Source: Balneolales bacterium (GTDB lineage Bacteria > Bacteroidota > Rhodothermia > Balneolales > Natronogracilivirgulaceae). Taken from it: DNA of 6,221 nt. Positions 1 to 5,157 of this stretch are shown piece after piece. Made by a program: the position numbers and the translations under genes. The stretch lies in the NCBI GenBank assembly GCA_007131535.1, contig SLQI01000445.1:1-6221 (forward strand). The letters are read 5' to 3'. How positions within the stretch are numbered: position 1 is the first letter of the stretch; every line of letters begins with the position of its first letter. Below the pieces are notes generated by a model. The model was given only the letters and a program-made list of their open reading frames with translations. It was not told the DNA's origin and did no database searches.

Positions 1-1026
1 ACTAAGATCATGATATAAGGGAAGGCACAATAAACGTCTGGCAACATCATCACAGACCGGCATTTTGGTTTGAGGGACGTAGTCAAGTGAAGATAAAGCA
101 GGATAAAAATAACGCCTCGGGTAGATCTCCTTATTTTCCAGAGCAGCTTTCATTTTCAGGGTTAAATCCTCACTGGCAAGAATTATCGGGTAATAAGAAC
201 AGTTTGTCCTGGAGTTTTCATGAATACGCGGCTTAGATGCTTTTAAACCTTTTAGGATGTTATCGTAATATGCGCATTGCTCTCTACGCTTATTTATTAT
301 GGCCGGCATTTCTTTAAGCATGCAAAGCCCCATAGCTGCATGAATTTCTGAGTTTTTACCATTTATGCCAACACCGTTAAACTCTTCCGGACCATCGTGC
401 CCAAAGTTTCTTTGGTAAGACATGGTTTTTAATAAATCAGGATCTTGTGTAATGATTGCTCCTCCCTCTACTGTATGAAATAGTTTTGTAGCATGAAAAC
501 TAATGATGCTTATATCCCCCCACTTTAAAATGCTTTCTCCTTTGAACTCTGTGCCAAAACAGTGGGCTGCATCATAGACGACTTTCAAATCATGTTTTTT
601 GGCAATTGCCTCAATTGCCTCCACGTCGCAGGGGTTGCCGAAACAGTGAGTAGCCAGGATTGCAGACGTATTCGGACTGATCGCGGATTCAATCTTTCGG
701 GGATCGATATTAAGTGTTTGCGAGTCAATATCAGCAAACACAGGGGTGCACCCTTCCCAAACAATGCTGCTTGTTGTTGCAACATAAGAAAATGGAGTTG
801 TGATTATTTCACCTTGAAGTTTTAGCGTTTTAATCGCTAACTGAAGAGCAACAGTACCATTTACTGTATAAAGCAGATGCTTGAGATTCAGGAATCGCTT
901 GAGTTCCAGTTCCAGTTCATTAACGAGGGGACCGTTATTTGTTAACCAGTTTCTGGTCCAAATGCTTTCTAAGTAAGCCTCAAAGTTTTGACGGGGAGGG
1001 AGATAGGGTTTTGTAACCGGGATCAT
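1..1026 (-). CDS. DegT/DnrJ/EryC1/StrS sugar aminotransferase, VioA-like (C-terminus cut)
   Basis: PLP-dependent transaminase that puts an amino group on a nucleotide-activated keto-deoxysugar in the cytoplasm. The reverse strand is open for 342 codons from ATG at 1026 to the left edge. The N-terminus reads MIPVTKPYLPP. Visible family marks are NGTVALQLAIK (residues 56-66, cofactor-binding region), TTPFSYVATTSS (76-87), YDAAHCFG (151-158, with the Asp that contacts the pyridine nitrogen) and SFHATKLFHTVEGGA (176-190), where Lys181 is the expected Schiff-base lysine. NFGHDGPEEF and NGKNSEIHAAMG follow. Family members run to roughly 370 aa, so perhaps 25-35 residues lie outside. The SFHATK and GNPCDVEAI wording resembles dTDP-4-amino-4,6-dideoxyglucose transaminases (VioA), but the exact substrate is inference. 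No Shine-Dalgarno is evident before the start. It diverges from the glycosyltransferase at 1514. Family call very sure; substrate about 50 percent. Confidence 0.95.
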   Translation of the reverse strand, partial: MIPVTKPYLPPRQNFEAYLESIWTRNWLTNNGPLVNELELELKRFLNLKHLLYTVNGTVALQLAIKTLKLQGEIITTPFSYVATTSSIVWEGCTPVFADIDSQTLNIDPRKIESAISPNTSAILATHCFGNPCDVEAIEAIAKKHDLKVVYDAAHCFGTEFKGESILKWGDISIISFHATKLFHTVEGGAIITQDPDLLKTMSYQRNFGHDGPEEFNGVGINGKNSEIHAAMGLCMLKEMPAIINKRREQCAYYDNILKGLKASKPRIHENSRTNCSYYPIILASEDLTLKMKAALENKEIYPRRYFYPALSSLDYVPQTKMPVCDDVARRLLCLPLYHDLS

Positions 1027-1054
1027 AGATTATTTATGTATTCCGAAATTAGGT

Positions 1055-1399
1055 TTAATCCGGGAAGATGATTAAAGGATAACAACCATTCCTATTTAAC
1101 ATGCCCGATACCAACTTACAGATGGTGTTTGGGTTTGTTGTGATTGAAAGTTTTGCCGGGTTCACGTACAATCCAAAGCATATCTTTTCTAATTGGCGCA
1201 TTAAAAAATAATGCAGGTGATAGAGTTCAAGATACAAGGGTTTAAAAATTAAGTCCGCTTCAACAAAGGTTCGCTTAGTGTACTTAATGATCACAAAACA
1301 CTTGTAGTTATTTTTCAGTTTGTCTTGTCCTGTAAGTTGGTACAAAATTTGTGCCGGGGTTAACCAGTTAATTGGAAGGATTTTAAAAACCGTAATCAA
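1055..1399 (-). CDS. Doubtful small hypothetical protein, 114 aa
   Basis: This is an open frame on the same strand as the aminotransferase, ending 28 bases upstream of its start. It opens with TTG directly after an in-frame TAG; the first internal ATG comes only about two-thirds of the way along. No ribosome binding site is visible. The translation is hydrophobic-aromatic with several Cys (KCFVI, KICFG, TICKL, NGCYP) and I recognise no family in it. It might be a leader gene of the aminotransferase operon, a decayed gene, or chance in AT-rich DNA. The 13-bp inverted repeat at 1109/1330 lies inside it, which slightly argues against coding. Confidence 0.2.
   Translation of the reverse strand: MITVFKILPINWLTPAQILYQLTGQDKLKNNYKCFVIIKYTKRTFVEADLIFKPLYLELYHLHYFLMRQLEKICFGLYVNPAKLSITTNPNTICKLVSGMLNRNGCYPLIIFPD
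1109..1342. repeat. 13-bp perfect inverted repeat enclosing 208 bp
   Basis: TACCAACTTACAG at 1109-1121 is the exact reverse complement of CTGTAAGTTGGTA at 1330-1342. The match does not extend outward or inward, and no target-site duplication is visible at the outer edges. The pair sits in the divergent gap between two sugar genes. It could be the border of a small invertible segment, a tiny insertion remnant, or chance. Confidence 0.5.
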
Positions 1400-1513
1400 C
1401 TATCCGGATAGCAACAAATAGAAGGCTTTGTAAAACCCTCTGATTATTAATTGCGCCAAGACTCTATTCAGAGGCAATGCAAGTTAAATTGAATTAAAAA
1501 GCTGGTATTACTT

Positions 1514-2428
1514 ATGACGTTTGAGGAATTTTTAGACCGATATCAAAAAGCACCTGTAGAAGAATACGGGACTTATACAGGGCCTGTAAACCCATTGTTG
1601 AGTGTACACGTACATACCTACAATCATGCACCATATATTGATAAATGTCTTAAGGGTATTCTGGCGCAAAAAACAACGTTCGATTTCGAAATCTGTATCG
1701 GGGATGATGAGTCTGGTGATGGTACAACTGAAATCTGTAAATGGTATGCCGACAAATATCCGGATTTGATAAGGCTTTTTATTAATAAGCGTGCTAATAA
1801 TATTAAAGTTAATGGAGAGCCAACCGGAAAATTCAATGGCACTTATACAAGAAATCAAATGAGAGGAAAGTATATTGCATTTGTGGAGGGGGATGACTAT
1901 TGGACTGATACCTCAAAACTGCAAAAACAGGTAGATTTTCTTGAAAATAACCCCGAGTACTCATTAACATTTCATGATATCGTTGTTTGTGACGCTGATG
2001 GCAGGTTGCTGGATATCGAGCTGTTTCCTGAGGTCAATAAGAAAGATTGTAGCGCCGAAAAGTTAATGGCCGGGTTTTGGGTTACTCCGTTAACACTTTG
2101 CTTTAGAAATATAAAAGATTTGGATATACCTGATGAACAGCTTAAGGTTTTAAATGGCGATAAATTCTTAACTACGAGGTTAGGTTTATATGGGGGTGCA
2201 AAATATCTATCTGAAATTGAACCCGCCGTTTACAGAGTTCATGGCAGCTCTAACTGGTCTTCTCGTCCGGCAGTTGAGCAAAACTACTTTAATACGCATA
2301 CTTTTACCTATCTGGCAAAATACTTTAGCAGAATAGGTAAAAAAGATATCGCAGCCGTTCATGCAAAGAATGCAAAAAAGCATATGAAGGCTTTTAAGGA
2401 TGAATTAAGCCAAGGAAATACAACATAG
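1514..2428 (+). CDS. Family 2 glycosyltransferase (GT-A fold), 304 aa
   Basis: A soluble transferase that moves a sugar from a nucleotide donor to a glycan or protein acceptor in the cytoplasm. An N-terminal stretch of about 28 residues precedes the GT-A domain, which begins NPLLSVHVHTYNHAPYIDKCLKGIL (first strand and helix). FEICIGDDESGDGT (58-71) holds the acidic pair that contacts the nucleotide. FVEGDDYW (123-130) holds the metal-binding DXD-like EGDD. TFHD (152-155) and NGDKFLTTRLG (214-224) supply the likely acceptor and base region. VYRVHGSSNWSS (239-250) is the usual C-terminal Arg-x-His end of this subgroup. No membrane segment or signal peptide is seen. ATG 1514 is the only start after the in-frame stop at 1490. 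The place beside a sugar aminotransferase and flagellin genes fits flagellin or surface-glycan glycosylation; acceptor and donor cannot be read from sequence. Confidence 0.93.
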   Translation: MTFEEFLDRYQKAPVEEYGTYTGPVNPLLSVHVHTYNHAPYIDKCLKGILAQKTTFDFEICIGDDESGDGTTEICKWYADKYPDLIRLFINKRANNIKVNGEPTGKFNGTYTRNQMRGKYIAFVEGDDYWTDTSKLQKQVDFLENNPEYSLTFHDIVVCDADGRLLDIELFPEVNKKDCSAEKLMAGFWVTPLTLCFRNIKDLDIPDEQLKVLNGDKFLTTRLGLYGGAKYLSEIEPAVYRVHGSSNWSSRPAVEQNYFNTHTFTYLAKYFSRIGKKDIAAVHAKNAKKHMKAFKDELSQGNTT

Positions 2429-2450
2429 TAACGGAGCTGTTTACCGGGGC

Positions 2451-2476
2451 ACGGCAAATTTTTCCGATTTTTTTTT
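2451..2476 (+). terminator. Weak possible terminator after the glycosyltransferase
   Basis: A short imperfect stem (CGGCAAA against TTTTCCG, with one mismatch) is followed by A and a run of nine T at 2468-2476. The stem is weak, so the T run is the main evidence. It separates the glycosyltransferase from the flagellin 1 promoter. Confidence 0.35.
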
Positions 2477-2485
2477 AAAAATTAT

Positions 2486-2512
2486 TTAAGCCATAACGAA
2501 CTCCGACGATAA
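2486..2512 (+). promoter_or_regulatory. Sigma-28 (FliA) type promoter of flagellin 1
   Basis: TTAA at 2486-2489, 15 bases, then GACGATAA at 2505-2512. The -10 differs from the known sigma-28 box GCCGATAA at one base of eight. An alternative -35 is TAAG at 2487-2490 with a 14-base spacer. The same TTAA-N15-NNCGATAA layout precedes flagellins 2 and 3, which strengthens the call. The predicted start of transcription is near 2519, giving a leader of about 64 bases. Confidence 0.8.
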
Positions 2513-2522
2513 CCCCAACCAC

Positions 2523-2544
2523 AACGGCTCACGGACGAGTCGTT
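2523..2544 (+). promoter_or_regulatory. Hairpin at the 5' end of the flagellin 1 leader
   Basis: AACGGCTC (2523-2530) pairs with GAGTCGTT (2537-2544) over eight pairs with one G-U wobble, around a 6-base loop. It lies within a few bases of the predicted mRNA 5' end. That is where stabilising stems are known in some abundant mRNAs; the role here is inferred. Confidence 0.45.
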
Positions 2545-2570
2545 CACCAACAACAACAGGAAATAACAAA

Positions 2571-2576
2571 AAGGAG
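2571..2576 (+). promoter_or_regulatory. Strong Shine-Dalgarno of flagellin 1
   Basis: AAGGAG ends six bases before ATG 2583 and fixes the start. It is the only full Shine-Dalgarno among the four flagellins here, which suggests flagellin 1 is translated most strongly. Confidence 0.8.
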
Positions 2577-2582
2577 TTTGTT

Positions 2583-3422
2583 ATGTCATTTGGTGATTTT
2601 AATCGCATTAATACCAATTTGTCTTCACTCGACGCCCAGTTCAGCCTGAACAGGGTAAACAGAGAGTTGGGTGAAAGCCAGTTACGCCTTTCTACCGGCC
2701 TTCAGATCAATAAGGCCGAAGATGACGCCGCCGGATTTTCTATCGCTTCTAAACTGGGTGCTCGCATTGCAGGACTGGAGCAGGGGTTGCAGAACGCCGG
2801 TGATGCCAAGTCGGTTTTGGATATAGCCGAAGCCAGCTTTGACTCAATGATCGATATTCTTACTGAGATCAAAGTAAAAGCTACTCAGGCTGCTAACGAC
2901 ACATATGGTGATGAAGAGCGGGGTTTTATCCAGCAGCAAATTGATTCGCTGCTTGATGAGCTCGACGCTATCGTAGACCAAACCGTATTTCAGGAAATTA
3001 ATCTGCTTGACGGTGACTATGAGGCCTCCTTTCAGGTAGGAGAGCGAACTGCTGATGTGCTGTTTGTTGAGCTCAATCAAGGCGGCGAAGGTTTCTACCA
3101 CGATGATATGAACCTCGATGCCATCGATGTGTCAACTCATGACGATGCTCAAGTTGCAATGACGGCTATTGATGATGCACTGACAGCCATCGCCGAGGTT
3201 ACCAATGATATCGGTATCTACCAGACACAGCTTTCCATTCGTGAAGAAATTTTGACCCAGGCAATCAACAGTAACGAGGCGGCACAAAGCCGAATTCAGG
3301 ATGCTGATTTTGCCCAGGAGCAAAGTAATCTTGTCAAGAATCAGATCCTTCAGCAAACGGCTACCTCTTCCTTGGCCCAGGCCAATCAGGCCCCTGAAGC
3401 TGTTCTCGGATTCTTAGGATAA
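2583..3422 (+). CDS. fliC: Flagellin 1, filament subunit, 279 aa
   Basis: Structural subunit of the flagellar filament, exported unfolded by the flagellar type III system (so no signal peptide) and polymerised outside the cell. The N-terminal D0/D1 part runs from about residue 1 to 140, with the classic LRLSTGLQINKAEDDAAGFS segment (34-53) and helix IDILTEIKVKATQAAND (90-106). DQTVFQEINLLDG (132-144) matches the QFNG-like turn of the family. The C-terminal D1/D0 part runs from about 190 to 279 and includes SRIQDADFAQEQSNLVKNQILQQ (236-258) and ends PEAVLGFLG. The exposed part is minimal, about 163-190, so the protein is far shorter than the roughly 500-residue enteric flagellins. It has no Cys or Trp. 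It differs from flagellins 2 and 3 most in the exposed part, where it is one residue shorter and reads NQGGEGFYHDDMN. It has its own sigma-28 promoter and a strong Shine-Dalgarno. No terminator follows until about 3782. Confidence 0.97.
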   Translation: MSFGDFNRINTNLSSLDAQFSLNRVNRELGESQLRLSTGLQINKAEDDAAGFSIASKLGARIAGLEQGLQNAGDAKSVLDIAEASFDSMIDILTEIKVKATQAANDTYGDEERGFIQQQIDSLLDELDAIVDQTVFQEINLLDGDYEASFQVGERTADVLFVELNQGGEGFYHDDMNLDAIDVSTHDDAQVAMTAIDDALTAIAEVTNDIGIYQTQLSIREEILTQAINSNEAAQSRIQDADFAQEQSNLVKNQILQQTATSSLAQANQAPEAVLGFLG

Positions 3423-3614
3423 GAATAGCATTTCGTTAAATCGATATTCGGGTCGAGCGGTCCCGGGTATCAGTAAACCTAAAAGTAAGCCTGGTCAGCT
3501 TACGCCTTTCTGTAAACCAAGCAGAAGAGAGCGGAAGATCAGCGAAGCGACCGACCGACCAACCGCTCATCCTACTCTGACTTCCTGCTCTTTCGTTCTT
3601 TCTCTTACTGCTGC

Positions 3615-3704
3615 ATAAAAAGAAGAGCGCGGTTGAGATGGTGATCTCCAAGCCATGGTCACGTGCTACATTTTTCAACCACTCTTCCCGCTCTTTCTTT
3701 TTAT
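3615..3704 (+). repeat. Long imperfect inverted repeat with antisense copy 1 in its apical region
   Basis: ATAAAAAGAAGAGCG (3615-3629) pairs with CGCTCTTTCTTTTTAT (3689-3704) with one unpaired base. GGTTGAG (3631-3637) then pairs with TTCAACC (3674-3680), with an 8-base bulge on the 3' side. The apical region 3638-3673 contains copy 1 of the flagellin-start complement, whose first bases can also form a small competing stem, GAGAT 3635-3639 with ATCTC 3644-3648. Confidence 0.5.
3644..3665 (-). repeat. Antisense module copy 1 (complement of the flagellin 4 start)
   Basis: All 22 bases match the reverse complement of 6117-6140 when two T of the flagellin 4 start (within 6131-6134) are gapped out. 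The match covers the last leader bases, the ATG and codons 2-5. It shares TCTCCAAGCCATGGTCACGT with copy 2, 94 bases downstream. Confidence 0.75.
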
Positions 3705-3738
3705 ATTGTTTGAAGCCGCACCGACGGCTCACAAATTT

Positions 3739-3770
3739 TCTCCAAGCCATGGTCACGTTGTTTTTTGGGG
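3739..3770 (-). repeat. Antisense module copy 2, extended match to the flagellin 4 leader and start
   Basis: 31 of 32 bases match the reverse complement of 6106-6139, with one substitution (3759 against 6117) and the same 2-base gap as copy 1. The match runs from the CCCC just after the flagellin 4 -10 box through the A run and the ATG to GGAGA. It ends 11 bases before the intrinsic terminator. On the minus strand the two copies fall in different reading frames relative to each other, so the conservation is of nucleotides, not of a protein. Confidence 0.8.
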
Positions 3771-3781
3771 AGTTTGTGCTC

Positions 3782-3821
3782 AAAAGGCCACTTCGGATAA
3801 TATCCGGAGTGGCCTTTTTTT
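3782..3821 (+). terminator. Strong intrinsic terminator, probably bidirectional
   Basis: AAAAGGCCACTTCGGAT (3782-3798) pairs with 3802-3818 over 17 pairs with one T-G wobble and an AAT loop, ending in a run of seven T (3815-3821). The A run on the left arm lets it work on the other strand too. It is the first convincing terminator after flagellin 1, some 360 bases beyond its stop. Confidence 0.9.
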
Positions 3822-3852
3822 GTTTGTTTATCTTTTAGGTGCCAGGCAATTT

Positions 3853-3883
3853 CAGTGTGTCAGTAATCAGTGATCAGTAACCA
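3853..3883. repeat. Short degenerate tandem repeat, CAGTNAY units of about 7 bp
   Basis: CAGTGTGT, CAGTAAT, CAGTGAT, CAGTAAC, CAG follow each other. Three 7-bp units differ at one or two positions each. The function is unknown; such runs are prone to slippage. Confidence 0.5.
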
Positions 3884-4058
3884 GAATGTGAGTCTGTGGC
3901 TTAAATTCTTCGTCAGTAGTAACCCGCAAACCCACTATTCCGATACTGGCGTCCTCTCGGATCAACGTTCCAATATTCTCAAACCCCAGCGGTTCTCTTC
4001 CTTTACTACCATGCGACAGCCGATGAATCCCAGTATTTAATAATTTTTAAAACTTATT
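3884..4058. other. Intergenic stretch without a recognisable gene; weak minus-strand open frame
   Basis: Nothing firm is seen. The minus strand is open for 59 codons from after the stop at 4047-4049 to the TGA at 3867-3869, with a protein-like reading (for example REDASIGIVGLRVTTDEEF). It has no ATG at its head, no ribosome site and no known match to me. It may be a gene remnant or chance. The right end (4035-4060) turns strongly AT-rich, which could serve as an upstream element for the flagellin 2 promoter. Confidence 0.25.
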
Positions 4059-4085
4059 TTAATAAATGTAAAAATAGGTCGATAA
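4059..4085 (+). promoter_or_regulatory. Sigma-28 type promoter of flagellin 2
   Basis: TTAA at 4059-4062, 15 bases, then GTCGATAA at 4078-4085, which is one base away from GCCGATAA. The spacing is identical to the flagellin 1 and 3 promoters. The predicted transcript starts near 4092, leaving a leader of about 43 bases with no clear Shine-Dalgarno. Confidence 0.8.
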
Positions 4086-4134
4086 TACTTTTGGTCGAAG
4101 AGTAAGATGGGTGATTTATCAAATATATAAGATC

Positions 4135-4977
4135 ATGTCTTTTGGTGATTTTAATCGAATAAATACCAACCTGCAGTCTTTGGACGCGCAGTTTTCGCTG
4201 AACAAAATAAACAGAGACCTCGGGCAGACTCAGTTGCGACTTTCAACCGGGTTGCGGATAAACCGTGCAGAAGATGATGCTGCGGGTTTTTCAATTGCAT
4301 CTAAACTCGGTTCTCGAATTGCCGGACTGGAACAGGCTTTGCAAAATACCGGAGATGCTAAATCGGTGCTGGATATCGCCGAGTCAAGTTTTGACTCCAT
4401 CATTGATATTCTTACCGAGATGAAGGTTAAAGCTACCCAAGCGGCCAACGATACCCTGGGTGAAGAGGAACGTGGATTTATCCAGCAGCAAGTGGATAGC
4501 CTGGCTGGTGAGCTGGATGACATTGTAAGCCAAACCGTATTTCAGGGAACGGCTCTGCTGGACGGAGATTATGCAGCATCGTTCCAGGTAGGTGAGCGAA
4601 CAGCAGATGTGATATTTGTAGAAATCGAAACGGATGCAGGCGCAGGGTTTGATTCAACAGGGCTTGGAGTAGATGGCCTTGATGTCGAATCGCATGAAGA
4701 TGCTCAGACCTCAATGGGATTAATTGATGATGCTTTAACAACGGTTGCCAGCATGGTTAACTCACTGGGGATATACCAGTCGCAGTTGTCGATCAGAGAA
4801 GAAATCCTGACGCAGGCGATAAACAGCAACAGTGCGGCACAAAGCCGAATTCAGGATGCGGATTTTGCCAAAGAACAGAGTGAGTCTATTAAGCTGCAAA
4901 TCTTGCAGCAGACGGCTACTTCTGCTTTGGCTCAGGCCAATAGTGCCCCGCAAGCTGTATTAGGCTTCCTCGGATAA
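4135..4977 (+). CDS. fliC: Flagellin 2, filament subunit, 280 aa
   Basis: Filament subunit of the same short type as flagellin 1. I chose ATG 4135, not the GTG at 4111 in the same frame, because the other three flagellins start at the matching MSFGDF or MAFGDF; the eight extra residues would disturb the D0 end. LRLSTGLRINRAEDDAAGFS lies at 34-53 and SQTVFQGTALLDG at 132-144. The exposed part at about 163-191 reads ETDAGAGFDSTGLGVDGLD. The C-terminal helix includes QSRIQDADFAKEQSE, and the end reads PQAVLGFLG. It is clearly closer to flagellin 3 than to flagellin 1, especially in the exposed part. There is no Shine-Dalgarno, unlike flagellin 1, so lower or differently controlled translation is likely. 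It has its own promoter and terminator. Confidence 0.97.
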   Translation: MSFGDFNRINTNLQSLDAQFSLNKINRDLGQTQLRLSTGLRINRAEDDAAGFSIASKLGSRIAGLEQALQNTGDAKSVLDIAESSFDSIIDILTEMKVKATQAANDTLGEEERGFIQQQVDSLAGELDDIVSQTVFQGTALLDGDYAASFQVGERTADVIFVEIETDAGAGFDSTGLGVDGLDVESHEDAQTSMGLIDDALTTVASMVNSLGIYQSQLSIREEILTQAINSNSAAQSRIQDADFAKEQSESIKLQILQQTATSALAQANSAPQAVLGFLG

Positions 4978-5003
4978 TTTTCTTGATCGCAGGGTTGATA
5001 TAA

Positions 5004-5041
5004 AATAGCCATGCGCCTTTTGGTGCATGGCTATTATTTTG
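5004..5041 (+). terminator. Intrinsic terminator of flagellin 2
   Basis: AATAGCCATGCGCC (5004-5017) pairs with GGTGCATGGCTATT (5022-5035) over 14 pairs with one G-T wobble and a TTTT loop, followed by ATTTTG. It lies 27 bases after the stop codon. Confidence 0.9.
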
Positions 5042-5076
5042 TAATTCAGTTACTTATAAAAAATATTAAAAAATGC

Positions 5077-5103
5077 TTAAGTCTGTCGGAGAGCAAACGA
5101 TAA
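5077..5103 (+). promoter_or_regulatory. Sigma-28 type promoter of flagellin 3
   Basis: TTAA at 5077-5080, 15 bases, then AACGATAA at 5096-5103. The core CGATAA is kept and the first two bases vary, as in the other copies. A second CGATAA at 5132-5137 lacks a -35 at this spacing. The leader would be about 48 bases. Confidence 0.78.
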
Positions 5104-5147
5104 TCTGAGTGGTCGCCAGAGTAGGATCGAGCGATAAAATCAAAATC

Positions 5148-5151
5148 AGGA
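5148..5151 (+). promoter_or_regulatory. Weak Shine-Dalgarno of flagellin 3
   Basis: AGGA ends six bases before ATG 5158. It is shorter than the AAGGAG of flagellin 1 but at the same distance. Confidence 0.55.
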
Positions 5152-5157
5152 TGAATT

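Larger units (their letters stand above)
1027..1513. other. Divergent intergenic region, 487 bp, no firm gene
   Basis: This stretch separates the minus-strand aminotransferase from the plus-strand glycosyltransferase, so it should hold both promoters. It is AT-rich. Apart from the weak ORF at 1055-1399 and the inverted repeat, I see nothing certain. I found neither a clear sigma-70 pair nor a Bacteroidota-type TAnnTTTG box at usable spacing, and no ribosome binding site before 1514 or 1026. An in-frame stop at 1490 shows that the glycosyltransferase cannot extend upstream beyond it. Confidence 0.5.
3440..3821 (+). ncRNA. Candidate structured RNA or long 3' UTR complementary to the flagellin 4 start
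   Basis: This stretch lacks a believable gene but is dense in foldable elements. They are: ATATTCGGG 3444-3452 with CCCGGGTAT 3462-3470 (two wobbles); GTAAGC 3485-3490 with GCTTAC 3498-3503; AGCAGAAGAG 3520-3529 with CTCTTACTGCT 3602-3612 (one bulge), enclosing GAGCGG 3529-3534 with CCGCTC 3563-3568 (these overlap at 3529, so they compete for one base); a long stem 3615-3637 with 3674-3704; TGAAGCCG 3711-3718 with CGGCTCA 3725-3731 (one bulge); and the terminator at 3782-3821. Two modules inside are antisense to the flagellin 4 start. No promoter of its own is obvious, so it may be the 3' end of the flagellin 1 transcript, possibly processed. The 5' end is a guess. Seen: complementarity and stems. 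Inferred: that it is an RNA regulator. Confidence 0.45.

Noticed and set aside
562..825. Plus-strand 87-aa frame inside the aminotransferase
   Set aside because: It is the complement of well-conserved aminotransferase codons, including the YDAAH and THCFGN segments.
3549..3562. GACC-like tandem units as a CRISPR or satellite repeat
   Set aside because: Only about three 4-base units are present, with no spacers; they form the loop of a local hairpin.
3436..3783. 115-aa minus-strand open frame after flagellin 1 (contains MAWRKFVSRR)
   Set aside because: The reading is low-complexity and Arg/Ser-rich, it overlaps hairpins, and the two repeated modules fall in different frames, so the conserved unit is nucleotide, not protein. 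Its leader copies that of flagellin 4, but a terminator, not a promoter, lies upstream.
3638..3873. Two overlapping small plus-strand frames of 66 and 72 aa
   Set aside because: They run through the antisense modules and the terminator, have no ribosome site and no family features.
4111..4137. GTG start giving flagellin 2 eight extra residues
   Set aside because: All paralogues start at the MSFGDF/MAFGDF position, and an extension would be unusual at the packed D0 end.
5111..5137. Second CGATAA (5132-5137) as the flagellin 3 promoter
   Set aside because: The bases at the -35 position are GGTC, whereas the CGATAA at 5098-5103 has TTAA at exactly 15 bases, as in the other flagellin promoters.
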